DNA of 64,000 nt from positions 124,001 to 188,000 of the forward strand of contig NJFT01000046.1 in assembly GCA_002221725.1 (NCBI GenBank), read 5' to 3'. This DNA is from Scedosporium boydii. Its lineage: Eukaryota > Ascomycota > Sordariomycetes > Microascales > Microascaceae. The translations under genes were made by a program, and so were the position numbers. Shown piece after piece: positions 21,804-33,379 of this stretch. Each line of letters begins with the position of its first letter. Positions within the stretch are counted from its first letter, which is position 1. Below the pieces are notes generated by a model. It saw nothing but the letters and a program-made list of their open reading frames with translations. It was not told where the DNA came from and made no database searches.

Positions 21804-23772
21804 GCGTGGAAAGCGCAGGAATAACCGGGCCACTATCAAGTAGCGTAGAATTCGTTTTTGAAAATGGCAATATCAATGATCGATGTATGTAGCTTCAGAG
21901 CGCTAGAATGAGATATCCCTTTGCTCTGATTGGTCTATGATGAGAAGCTAAAGATTTTAAGAAATGGGAGTTTAAGCTTCACTTACACGTCTCACTAAGT
22001 CGATGAATGATTTTGGCGCTAAACTGCTTTCGATATAAAGATGGCCCGTAGATGGCAGAATAAACTAGCTCATAGCGGAGAGATTAAACTTCTTGCGCCA
22101 GAAAACAGGTCCCCGAGAAGACCAACTCTCCAATGGTCTGGCAAAGTTGTCCCCGAAAAGTCAGAAAAGTCAGGGGTCCTCCAGCCGTGCGATGGACGGA
22201 TGCGGTTAACTCGACCGGTCTCCACCCATCCTTCTCGTACCCGAAGCCGTCCAAGCTCAAGGGTTTCGAAACATGCTTCGCCCAGGCGATAAAGTAGTTT
22301 TAGTACCCTACACTATTACATGCAATGTTTAAAATTACCGCCACCCCACGCATCTGCCTCGAGTCAGTAAAGTGTATTTGTGAACTCGCATTGGGCGGGA
22401 CTAGCCAAACTCGGGTGTTCACTAACACGGCAGAACCACCAACGAGGACCCGGAACCGGGGAATGCAGAGTGAGAAACCTTCAGCTGGATCCTTGTGCCT
22501 CGTCGATTCAAGTCCGATGAACCCTTTGAAGCTTTTTTCTGGGTTTCTGTAGCATGCAAGGTTCATATATTGCCCACATGGCGCCATTTCCGTGGGGGGG
22601 ACCCAGATCTAAAAGCCGACGTGGTAAGTGAAGGGGGGGCAGGCAATGATTTCTTATCTTTCCCTGAACCCGGACCTCGCTTGAGCCAATCGACGTGTCA
22701 TATTTTTCGGTTTTCACTTCATCGTCCAAGGAACCGGGAGTCGTTCTCTCACCCCGGATCAGCAGCACGTGCAGAATGCCGCTTCGTCGTCCTGCAATGT
22801 ACATCAAAATTGAGGTAGTATTCTACCAGGACCCTCCCAGAAGTGGGTTGGAGTTGTAGTGGGCGAACTTTGCTCGACATATCCCCCGGCAGGCGTCGTA
22901 GGCCCATGGCATCCGATGCATGTCGCCGCTTTGGTCTCGTCATTGTCTCTGTCCATCTCATTTTCCTTGCTAGATTTTTTTTTTCTCCTTATAATTCCTT
23001 TCAAGTGGAAATATGGCGTCTTGCTCAACCCTGCCACTCCGGATGGGGACCGGACAGTCTTGGCATACGACCGGGACCGCTTTCGTTTCTCTCCCAACAC
23101 GGAAACGATTGCACCCGTTCCTGCGGGCCCTATCATACCAAAAATAAGTCCAATCTTTCTCAGTCGCTCTCCCGATTTTTCTATACCTCGCAATTCGGGG
23201 ATTCCATTGCACCATCGACTGGGCATCGCCAACCCTCCATTCATCCCACTTGCATCCCCACCTAATCGTATATCCAACACGCGGCGCATGGCATGGGCAT
23301 GCACGTCTGCAGAGGCATCGAGATGTCACTGGTTTTCTTTTATTCTTTCCTGCTTCTTTCTCGTTATATCGGTTAGGAGCTGTAGCATATGATGTAATCA
23401 TAGTATGGATGTTACCATCATATATCTGCCGTATTGGGAAAAACGACCTTGGATGGGGGGGAATATCGATTGCTAATCGTACCAGTGGCAGTTGAGATGT
23501 GACAGTGGGACTGAGATATTTTTTCTTTCCCTTGATGGGTCCTTGACCGAAAAGGTGTGTGAGAAGCTGTCGAGGGTGTGATATAAAGCCTTGAGACGTC
23601 GCCATTACCGTTTCACGATGAACTTCAGAGCCACTGATATCAACTCCTCTGGGCAGTCAGACTTAAGGCACGGATTACCTCCTTTGGCCGGGACCATCAC
23701 GCCTAAGACACTTACACCTAGGATCTGTTCCAATACTTCTGCCCTCGCAAAGAGCCCATCGCCAAAGTCGAC
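21804..23772. other. 2-kb intergenic region, promoter of the permease gene
   Basis: No gene is called. A 177-codon plus frame at 22859-23392 is hydrophobic at its start, but its composition changes abruptly and it has no family resemblance. A TATAAAG at 23582-23588 lies about 190 bp before the permease ATG. Confidence 0.5.
23582..23588 (+). promoter_or_regulatory. TATA box of the Dal5-type permease gene
   Basis: TATAAAG, about 185 bp upstream of the ATG at 23773. Sequence and spacing are consistent with a mould core promoter; not tested. Confidence 0.35.
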
Positions 23773-25991
23773 ATGGGTAAGAAGATCGAGGTGGAGGATA
23801 CGCCTCCCTCCGTCGACTCCGCGTCCATATCCTCCCGGAACGATGTCTCGGGCGGATACGGCTCGTCCGACGAGCATGTGTTCAAGGACCCCAGCGTGGC
23901 GGACTACTGGCGCGGCATCTACGACAAGGCCCGGTATGAAAATCGCCACCGGTTTGATCCCGACTTCAAGTGGACGGCCGAGGAGGAGAAGAAACTCGTT
24001 CGCAAGGTGAGTTTTCTCGTGGCTCTTCGGAGTGAGAGGGGACTCGTTATGGCATGGATATCCCCGTTGGGCCATGTTTCTGAGGAGTATAGATTGGGAT
24101 CGAGTTAACGTTTTCTTTGTTGAGGATAGTTGGACAAGAGAATCATGGTTTGGGCTTGGGTTATGTTTTGCTCTCTCGATATTCACCGGAAGAACATTAA
24201 CCGTGCCATTTCCGACAACATGGTAAGTTTACCCCCTAAAGAAGAGCAAAGGAAACCAATGGCCTAGGAAGATATCTTGCTAACGGACGAGGGATAGCTT
24301 CCCGAACTCGGCATGAACACGAACGATTTCAACTACGGTCAAACCGTAAGTTCGGCCTCAAGAACCAGCCTTGGGCACACCTTTGCAACCAATGCTCATC
24401 GTAATTGCTTAGATCTTCCTCCTCTCTTTCCTTGCGGCCGAGTTGCCTAGCGGCCTCATCAGCAAGAAGATCGGTGCTGACAGGTATGTGCAAACCAAAC
24501 CCTCTTCGTTCACACTAACTCCCCTCCACCTCCTTGCAGCTACCTCTTTTGAGCCAGTGCATATTTCTGACGGGAATTGCTAGATGGATCCCCACCATCA
24601 TCATCTTGTGGTCTATTGTCGCCGGTTCGCAAGCCTTCTTGAAGAACCGTGCATCGTTCTACGCTATCAAGGCGATCATGGGCCTGCTCATGGGAGGCTT
24701 CATCCCGTAAGTGGCCGTGTTGTTTCCCCTCACCACGAGGTGTCCCCCATCTTTTCCTTACCGGTCATGTACACTAATGACTCCTTCTAGTGATATTGTC
24801 CTGTGGCTCACCTACTATTACAAGTCGAACGAGCTCCCTGTTAGGTTGGCGTGGTTTTGGACGGCCCTGAGGTGAGCGAAGCTCTGACGTAGAACAAGTT
24901 GAGGGTGATACCGAAAAGCTAACAAAGTATTGGATAGCACTTGCAACATTGTAGGATCCTTGGTCGCCGCTGGCGTACTGAAGATGAGAGGAGTAAATGG
25001 CTGGGGAGGATGGCAATGGCTGTTAGTCTTCCCACGAACCCTTTACCAGCTCTCACTCATTAGAATCCCTACTAACAATGACCCGCCAAACAGTTTCCTC
25101 CTCGAGGCCATCCCGACCGTGATCATCGGCATTCTATCCTGGGGACTCATGCCCCCCGGCCCTTGCCAGACCAAGAGCTGGTTCCGCGGCAAGAACGGCT
25201 GGTTCAACGAACGCGAAGAATACATCATGGTCAACCGACTCCTGCGAGACGACCCCAGCAAAGGCGACATGAACAACAGGCAGGGTGTCGACCATATCCT
25301 CTTCTGGAAGACCCTCAAGGACTGGGAACAGTGGCCGCTCTACCTCATCGGCCTCACAGCTTACATTCCCCCTGCTCCTCCCAACACGTACTTGTCGTAC
25401 ATCCTCCGCCAGCTCGGCTTCAGCGTCTTCGAGGCCAACCTCCTCGCCATCCCGTCGCAGTTCCTCTTCGCCGTCAACCTCCTCATCATCACGTGGATCT
25501 CCGAAAAGCTCAAGGAGCGCGCCATCGTCTCGTCGTCGTCTAATATATGGATCTTCCCTTGGGTCCTCGCCCTCGTCGTCCTTCCCGCATCGACTAGCCC
25601 CTGGATCCGGTACGCTTTGCTCACGGGTCTTCTGAGTTATCCGTACTGCCATGCCGTGCTCGTGGGGTGGAATGCGAGGAACAGTAACAGCGTGCGCACG
25701 CGGGCCGTCAGCGCGGCTCTGTACAACATCTTCGTGCAATCCGGGAACATCGTCGCGTCTAACATTTACCGAGATGAGGATAAGCCGCTGTACAGGAGGG
25801 GCAACAAGATCTTGTTGGGGATTACAGTCTTTAACATCGCGCTGTTTTACCTCGTCAAGGCGTTTTACATTTGGAGGAACAAGGTGCGAGACAGGAAGTG
25901 GAATGCTTTGACCAAGGAGCAGCAGGAGGACTACGTGCTGAATACGACGGATGAGGGTATGAAGAGGCTGGACTTTAGGTTTGCGCATTAG
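23773..25991 (+). CDS. Dal5/allantoate-permease-type MFS transporter
   Basis: Eight exons: 23773-24006, 24130-24222, 24298-24345, 24413-24483, 24584-24706, 24791-24871, 24938-25021 and 25094-25991, giving 543 aa. Each intron has a GT donor (mostly GTAAGT/GTGAGT) and TAG or CAG acceptor, and family motifs continue across every junction. The protein is a 12-TM major facilitator of the anion:cation symporter (Dal5) family. Diagnostic stretches are DIHRKNINRAISDNM after TM1, ELPSGLISKKIGADRWIPTI, GLLMGGFIPDIVLWLTYYY, ELPVRLAWFWTA, WQWLFLLEAIPT, and a C-terminal half with SQFLFAVNLL and GWNARNSNSVRTRAVSAALYN. Both termini are cytosolic and charged. Family substrates include allantoate, nicotinate, pantothenate, biotin precursors and, for yeast Yct1, cysteine. 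The substrate here cannot be read from sequence. The neighbouring TauD-type dioxygenase suggests a sulfonate or related anion. Confidence 0.88.
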
Positions 25992-26922
25992 AGGGGGATG
26001 GAAAAGGGGGAAGGGTCATCTCAAGTTGGTGTCTGTGTTGTTTTTTATTTCAATGGAGAGAGTAGGCGTTAAAAGTTTGAGAGGATAAAGAAGAAAAGAA
26101 GAGATTGAGGAGGTTAAAATTCTGCTCATTTCAATCTGTTTGCGCCGTTAAGTTGATCTTTGTTCCCATGTTTGTTGTTCAACAAGAACTTGGTGGATTT
26201 GCTTATCGGATCAGAAGTCAGATAGAATCGAACGGATGTCGAATTGAGTGTGAATTCTTGAGCAAATCGAGGATGGCGATGAACCCAGCAAACCAATTGC
26301 ACGCCAGGCCAGACCGTGGAAGTGTATTGTACCAAACGGTAAATAGATCAAGACTTGGTTTTTCGCTAGTTTGTTCGGTGGAGAGCCAGAAATTCAGGGG
26401 AAACGCGAATCTGCTCGTTGCCCGCCTCGCCCATCAGTGCCGACGGTTTTACACACTCATCCAAGTTGAAATCGAAATCACGATCGAGATCGTCATGGCC
26501 GCACCTTCCCTGAGGATTGGCAGTGTTTATCCGAGACAAAGCCGAAGAATGAAGAATGAAGAATTAGAACCTCTTTCTTGAACTCTCTGGAGCAAGAAGA
26601 AAGAAACCGAACGCGTTTGCCTGTGAAGACACAACAGGTGTTGATCCAGATGGAGCCTGTTTACCATTCGCCATGCCTTGTCGTCGCCTCCCACCTCAAC
26701 AACCCCCATGATCTTCCCACCAAACAAATCCGTCAACACAATCCAAACCCATCAAACATTTCCCCATTCATCTTCTGTCGGATCAATCAATCCCTCGCGA
26801 CGTTGCCGCCATAAGGGAAGGTGTTCGACTGCTTCCCAACGCTGAGAACCACGACCAGACTCACTAGAGGCGTCTTCAGCTTCAAATCTGGGAAAACCTC
26901 GACAGCTTTACCTCAGTGTAGG
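25992..26922. other. Intergenic region, no gene seen
   Basis: Between the permease and the broken kinase-like gene. One 158-codon frame (26105-26581) has no coding character. Nothing else is recognised. Confidence 0.5.
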
Positions 26923-29161
26923 ATGACAACCGTCGCCATAGCACCCTACACTGAAGCCGACTAAAAGATGAGGTCGCGAGGTTGCAACAAGCCGTCGCGG
27001 AAGCGAACAGTCGCACATTGGAGGCGAGGCGCCGCTTCAAATCCGCAGAGAGTGCCCTACGCGAAGCAATGGCAGAAGAGATAAACCTGATGAACGAGTT
27101 GATAGAGGCGATGGAAGAAGAGACGAGGGCGATGAAGGGAAGGATGGACACAGCACAGCCACATCCAACCGGGCATTGTCTTGAAGCTTGTGACGCTCCC
27201 AGTCTCGCGATGGAGGTAGCCACCGACGACGATCCTTCCACTACAGAGGACAACAAAGATGCCCCCGAGGGCCAGATTTATCCCCGACGAATCGTTCCGT
27301 GGGATGACTTCCCAGCAAGACAAGAGGAATTGCAGAACCACCTATCCAAGTCGGCTTTCGCCTCTCAGTGGGATTCCCGTCCCAATGAGAGTTGGAGTTT
27401 CTACGATTCATGATTAAGCCCGCCTACAAAAGGGAGCATCTCCAAGAATTTCACCGTACCAGCGTTGAGATTGAGGTGGAGAAGCTGGTGAGTGCAGTAT
27501 GCAAAATCCCGCTCCTACGCGACCGCTTTGGCCTGGACGGAACGGGGATCGAGTTTCAAGGTCGCCCACATCGACTCAGCACCATTTCCCCCGAGTCTCC
27601 TTGGGACGATACCAGAGATACGGCTCCCATGGCGGCAGCAACAATCTTCACGCCTCCTCACTATCGACCAGACCAGCTCTGCATATACAGAAGATCAGAC
27701 GGCACAAGCATCCCCCTGATGGTAGTCGAGTATAAACTTCCATACGAGCTAACCCGGGACGAATTGGTTGTGGGTTCAGTGTCCGAGATCCAGCCGGAGT
27801 GAGACGTGATCACTAGAGAAGGCGACAACCTCGTGTTCTCAGCGAGGGCACCCACCGCGGCTGCCATCACCCAGCTTTTCTCCTACATGGTCAGAATGGG
27901 CGTTCAATACGGATACATTTGTACAGGAGGGGCATTCGTCTTTCTTTACATCCCAGACGATCCTACGAGTGTGCGCTATCACGTATGCGTGCCGAGTCTG
28001 GACGTTATCAAGGATGACGAGAACAGGCTTCACGGTACCGCTTTCGTGCAAGTCCTGGCCTTTACTCTCCAGGCTCTCCGTGCACCACTGCCCCCGCAAT
28101 CTTGGTATGATACGGCTACAAGCCTGGGGAGGTGGGTTGTGGGGTCCAAGGACACGCTGGCCAAATTTTCGAATGTAGCCGCTCGCAGACCACCTTCCGC
28201 TTCCGCGTACGAAGCCCTGCGCCGGAATAGCCTCGAGGGTTCGCCAATTCCGCGACCTGACAACAATAGCGCGGATACCCCTCTACCCCTGGCTCGCTCC
28301 GTCAGTGGAACTGTCATCCTGGACACAATTCCCGGCCAGGGACGGCACCAGAGCAGGCATGAAGGACGGAAGGAGGGCATGGTGACTCGGGAAAGAATAC
28401 ATGACCAGCCATACTGCACCCATCAATGCCTCTTTGGATTAACATTGGGCCGGGCGATCGATAAGACCTGTCCTAACGCTCATAGCCATGGACCGAGACA
28501 CATTTCCCATCCCGAGTTCCTTCGTCTCCTTCGCGTTCAGCTTGCTGAAGACCGTGGATCGGATGCGGATGCCACGCCTCTCTACCGATCTGAGGGTTAT
28601 GGGTCACTCTTCAAGCTTTGACTGTCTGCCTATGGGTATACCCTCCTTGCCAAGGGAGTAGAGGCTGTAAGACTTGAGAGTCTGCAAAATGAGAGCAAGA
28701 TGTACGACCATATGCGCGAGATACAAGGGAGGTTCGTCCCCGTGTGCGTCGGCATGATAGACCTGGATTTGCCATACTATTGCGATGGCTGTGTGTTCAA
28801 ACAATTCTTGCTTTTCAGCTGGGCCGGGCAGGCTCTTTCCGGATCCATCATCAATGAGGTTGACAGAGGGCTCGCGATCGACGCGATAACCAGCGCGTAT
28901 ACCGAAATTCATCGGCAGAAAATCTGGCACGGCGATCCATATCCTCGCAATATCTTATACGACGCAGCCAGCAAACATATCATGATTGCAAATTTTGAGT
29001 TGGCGTTGTTTGGTGGTGATCTGGCCTTCGACCCAAACACCACATCCGGACAAGTCTTGATGAGGCATCTGGAGGAGCAAAGGAATCATTTTGATGAGAG
29101 CGAGCTACAAACCGCCGTAGCGAACCTCTCAGAGCTCCTCGGTGATGAGCAGGTCAATTGA
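26923..29161 (+). pseudogene. Broken kinase-like gene of a fungal-expanded family
   Basis: The reading begins at ATG 26923 (MTTVAIAPYTEA) and continues through a coiled coil (26961-27130). A conserved middle domain follows (PWDDFPARQEEL, VVEYKLPYELTRDELV, EIQPE-DVI, LFSYMVRMGVQYGYICTGGAFVFL). A linker comes next, then a C-terminal protein-kinase-like domain with the catalytic-loop motif HGDPYPRNILYD at 28928. I know this architecture from large families in Fusarium and Colletotrichum-like genomes. The copy is disrupted. TGA at 27800-27802 and TGA at 28619-28621 replace what are arginines in relatives, both consistent with CGA to TGA. There are frame changes near 26955-26963 and near 27389. 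In addition, the DFG-like aspartate is AAT (Asn) at 28991-28993. Apart from these, the frame stays open to 29161. Normal function is unknown; this copy should not make a full protein. Confidence 0.85.
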
Positions 29162-30615
29162 CGGTGAGCAGGCGATGCACGCAGCGGATGATGAAGCAGG
29201 ATGTGTAAGGGGTGTAAGAGTAAGAGGCTTGAGCAGTTTCTTTTGCCGGTCATGGTGGCGGCATATAGTGCGCCTGGCCCCGTTCTGAATGTCGGTACCT
29301 AAGAGCGAGCGAGATGTTGGCTTTGGAGCGAGGGGAAACTCTGGGTCCGACGAGGCTTTCATGGGAATCCGGGGGCTTCTAGGTGAGTGGCATTCAGTGG
29401 GCGCAACGGCGCAACCTCGATTCATTCGTTTCTTTTTAGATCCTAGTTCGGATTACATGCAATCGAGGGCTTGAAAGGCAGAAACATGTCGAGATGGAAG
29501 TGCTAGCCCCCTTGATTGCCTGTGATGATTCTCTCAAGATGCGAGAGCACTTTCAGACAGAGGACCGTCTTCCTTGACGAAGGCATAGCTTTGTGTGAGG
29601 CTTGGAAAAGTTCGAAGGGATCGACGGATGTCTCCAAGGAGTAGGGTCGAATCACGCCTCGGATGTCCTTTATCATCTCGGGATAGCCGTTTGAACGAGC
29701 ATGGTTGCATTGTGGTCTGCGCTGTACATAGAGAGAAAACTGGACCTTAAATAAATCCTCGGCCCCAATTACAAGGAGGCCTCAATTCTATCCCCATCTT
29801 TTTCCAATTGAGGTCCGCGGGCCGAATACATGTATTCCAAGGGGCTTCTCTCGGAAATCCTGCGATCCCAAAATAAAACACTGCAGATCCATCCTCCCTC
29901 CCCCCCTTTCGTATTACCCGGCCCGAACTCAGGCACGCCAAAGGTACGACGTCGTACGAAGTACTTGAATGGTGAAACAGAGGTACCCGCATCCTCGGTC
30001 CTTGCGATGATACCTTCCACCAAGGACGAATCTAAACCCGACACATCTCGTCAGGAACAGGCGATGGGGAAAACGACACGATGCGCGGTACAGGCATCGC
30101 CGGGCCTTGTTTGGTCCGTTGGTTGGATTAAGGGTCAGATCGAGGGAGGAAAGAGGCGGTGTCCTCGTCGGTGGCAGGAGCTGTTTCCCGTTCCCGTTCC
30201 CGTTCGAGCTCGTATCTTGTTAATTGAATTGATCCCTTTTGATTGTTTTTCAGATCGCTCGGGTCCTTGCGAGAGAGTGATTCATGTCCCTTGGTGCGAC
30301 CCTGTCTCCTTCCCGTCGCATTTTGGTTGATTTTATTCCTCAAACGCCGCGAGAATCATCCCGTCCTTCTCTGCTCCTTTTTTTCATTCTTCTTCTCATT
30401 CATTCCTCAAAGCACTATTGAATCCTGCCAAACAAAAAACGAATCCAAACTTCATCGCCAAGAGAAAAACCGTCCAAGCTCAAACTTCCTACGACTCAAA
30501 CCACGTTGCACGCCAAGATCCCCCCTCAGACATGGCCATCGCCTAGGAACGAAGAAAAAAAGAACCGGAAAAAAAGAACAAAAACAAAATCCTCCCCCAG
30601 TAGCCTCACCGAGCC
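29162..30615. other. Intergenic region, promoter of the membrane-protein gene
   Basis: No gene is called. It contains one TACGAAGTA motif (29955) inside a GTCGTACGAAGTAC context and a CCCGTT triplet repeat near 30187-30204. A long pyrimidine- and AC-rich leader runs from about 30360 to 30615 just before the next ATG. Confidence 0.5.
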
Positions 30616-31658
30616 ATGTCTAACCTAAACGCCTTCATCTCCAACGGCACCTGCTACTCCGGTCGCGATGACGAGGCCGATCCGCATATGCTCCCCTGCG
30701 GCAATGCCGGTCTAGGTCACAAGACGTGTTGCCAGGCCGGCGACATGTGCCTCTCCAGCCGGGCCTGCTTCAACGGCAAGTTTGGCATCACGTATCTCTC
30801 TGGCTGCAGTGATCCCGAGTACAAGGACGAAAGCTGTCCCGACAAGGGCGCCTTTGACGGTATGTACACTCTCTTCGCTAACACCAAACGAAACCAGCCC
30901 GCTAACAACACGCTCACAATCGAAAAGGTCAACCCTGGACCGGCCTAGTCTACTGCAACGGCACCTCCAACCAATGGGTCGCCTGCTCACAATCCTCCCG
31001 CCCCGAAACCCTCACCTCAGCAGACCACTGCTTCTGCCCCTCCACCTCTCGCACAGTCGCCTTCACCGACGCATCCATCCTCGAAAACGTCGTACAGCTA
31101 CCCACGGCCTCGGGCCAAAGCGTCATATGGCAACCGGGACACGTGCCCTCTCCCACAACCGACTCGAGCGGCCCCTCTACGAGCGCGACGTCCGGAGACG
31201 CTGCGCCTTCGCAGACTGGTGGAGGAGATCTGGGCGATAATAGCAGCGGTGGTGGGGGTTTGAGCGTGGGCGCAAAGGCGGGGATCGGCGTGGGTGTTTC
31301 TGTAGGCGCCATTGCTGTTTTTGCCGTCTTGGCTCTGCTTTTCTTGAGGCGAAAGAGGAAGGACGATGAGAATAAATCCAAGGCGGAGCTGGAGAGCAGT
31401 GGTGACGGCAGTGTTGCGCCAGGGCCTTTTGGTGCGCCGGGGACGCCTGGTTCGCTGGCGGCGCCGTCGGAGTTGGAGTCGAGGGGCGCGAGGCCGTGGT
31501 CGATGAGGTCGGAGCTGGATGGGGCTGCGTCTGCAGTGACGCCGGTGGCAGCGAAGAGAGAGTCGAATCTGAGATATAGCGATTCGGCGACCCCAGATCC
31601 GCAGCCGTATGCTGCGGCGGAGCCAAGGAATGGTCCCATTGCGGAACTTCCTGGTTGA
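30616..31658 (+). CDS. Single-pass membrane protein with cysteine-rich ectodomain
   Basis: Model: exons 30616-30859 and 30928-31658; the 68-bp intron is GTATGT...AAAAG; 324 aa. The N-terminal about 130 residues are cysteine-rich with a pattern I recognise from many mould hypothetical proteins: NGTCYSGRDDEAD, PCGNAGLGHKTCCQAGDMCL, FGITYLSGCSDPEY, PWTGLVYCNGTSNQWVAC and CFCPSTSRTVAF. A Ser/Thr/Gly-rich stalk follows. One TM helix (AGIGVGVSVGAIAVFAVLALLFL) comes next, then RRKRK and a polar cytosolic tail rich in Ser, Pro and Glu. The topology resembles cell-wall sensors, but no WSC domain is present. No classic signal peptide is obvious at the N-terminus, which is odd for an exported ectodomain; a missed upstream exon or signal-anchor insertion would explain it. 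Function unknown. Confidence 0.78.
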
Positions 31659-31863
31659 TACGTTGATCTGCGCCGTGCCATTCGAAACACGGTCAACATC
31701 GAGGTTGGGATCCATCTAATATTGTACGAATAACGAATTACAAGCGAAGCGATAGATACCAATTAGCATCTAAGGAGCAAGCTCATAGCCATTTTCAACA
31801 GTTCTTTCCACCGTAAACCTCTTGACGAAGAGCCTCTCCTCTTTTCATCTAAAGATCTACTTT

Positions 31864-33379
31864 TCACACCTCCACCTCCATATCAACAACCGTCACCTTC
31901 CTCTCCGGATACCCTCCCTGCGTATTCAAAAACAAGCTCAAAATCCTGCCGCCCTCAACACCGCCCTGGCCCCTCCACAAAGCCCGATCAAACAACGGCT
32001 CGACATCAAACCTCCCCTCTCTCCACACCTCCTTCCAATCCCCATACCCGCTCGCCTTCGTAGCCGCATACACCGCGACATCAACCCCGTCATTGGCCGC
32101 CAAAATGGCAAACAAGTCCCCCGTGACGGGATGTGCCGCCAACTTCCCCCTCCTCCCCGTCTGCGTCAGCGCGCCGAGGGAATGCTTGATGGGGTTCTTG
32201 GTCCATTTCCCCGTTCCCTCGTCGCGCCAGTAGTGGAGCCAGGTGAGTACGCCGCTGACTTTTTCGCGGTTGAGAACGTGGACGCGCCCGGACGGGTCGA
32301 CGGTTTGGCCCTCTTGGTTGAGGATGCCACTGTTTTGTGGGATGGAGAAGGCGTGGATTCCGGAGCTCGCGGGGGAGATGGTGGGGCCGATGGACGTGCC
32401 GGCGTTGTTGTTCCATGTGCGCCCGAGGTCGGTACTGTAGGCGTATCCGAGATCGTGGTTTGTTACGACGTCAGGGGTTTCGCGCCAGGTCCAGGTGATG
32501 TGGAGCGTGGAGTTGGCGTAGTCTATGCCGTTTATGTAGGCGTTGTTGTTGTTGCCTTGGATGTATTTGCCGATGGGCGACCAGGAGCCCGAGGAGTACT
32601 TGTACAAGTAGCTATCGCCAGAGCCGGATCTAATTCAGGTTGTTAGTAGCAATTGGGATCAAAGAGGCATAGCAAACGGGGGTACCACCAACTTACTGTC
32701 CGATCCTCATCTCAAAAAGCAGTTCTTCACCAGCCCTCTCAAACCGCGGATACGTAACCGGCCTCCAAGGTCCCGTCCCCGCACCTGGCAAATCATGCCT
32801 CGTAGCCCCAAACAGACTCGCACTCCACGCATGCGCCTCGGGGTCCGCGGCGACTCCCTCATCACTGACGCGGTAGTTGAGAGGCACGTCGTGGTGGTCG
32901 TAACTGAGATGAATCTTGCCGTCGCTGGAGATGCCCAGCGAGATGGTATTGTGCGAATCCTGCGTCTGCTGGACATAGTCCGTGAACTTGAGAATTTCCC
33001 AGTCCGAAGGGTCGCTGCCGCCGTTGAGGTTGCGGCGGCCGAGGGCGACATTTTGACGATTGTACGTGCCTGTCGATTCGTAATAGGCGACGTATTGCCT
33101 ACGCGGAGAAGAAGAGCAAGGTCAGTCTCTGGCAGCGGACGAAGAGGGTGTGAAAAAGCTCTTTGCTCTCTTCCTCTCTGTCTCTTACCATCCGTTAAAG
33201 GTTGTCAGCGCATCTTGCTGAAAGCTCATGCCATTAAGACGCGCGCTCCCCTCCGGGTCGGTCCCCAATGCCGTCGTCTTCAACGGGGTGACGTTGATCT
33301 CGCAGGTCACCACCGACACCAATCCCGAAGCCACGAGGGCTAAAACGCTTCGCAAAACTTGTTTTCCCAACATTTTCAT
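31864..33379 (-). CDS. Secreted BNR_4 repeat protein
   Basis: Minus-strand model: exons 33379-33189, 33098-32697 and 32629-31864; introns of 90 and 67 bp (GTAAGA...CGTAG, GTAAGT...ATTAG); 452 aa. The start MKMLGKQVLRSVLALVASGL gives a clean signal peptide. The frame is open to an upstream ATG at 33430, but that would bury the signal. The mature part fits the BNR_4 beta-propeller family (PF15892). Typical segments are QYVAYYESTGTYNRQNVALG, QDSHNTISLGISSDGKIHLSYDHH, PLNYRVS, VTYPRFERAG, HITWTWRET, DLGYAYSTDLGRTW and NQEGQTVDPSGRVHVLNRE. Related propellers in bacteria and fungi are carbohydrate-active or putative polysaccharide lyases, so an extracellular sugar-processing role is plausible but unproven. 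It is convergent with the membrane-protein gene, with 205 bp between stops. Confidence 0.85.

Noticed and set aside
22859..23392. 177-codon plus-strand frame with a hydrophobic start
   Set aside because: The hydrophobic part comes from a T-rich run; the rest lacks coding-like composition and family resemblance. It is more likely promoter of the permease gene.
25134..25988. 284-codon minus-strand open frame opposite the permease
   Set aside because: Same cause: shadow of the last exon of the Dal5-type gene, with composition skewed to E, D, R and V.
31822..32646. 274-codon plus-strand open frame opposite the BNR_4 gene
   Set aside because: Shadow of the third exon of the BNR_4 gene; low-complexity Gly/Val/Asp content and no domain.
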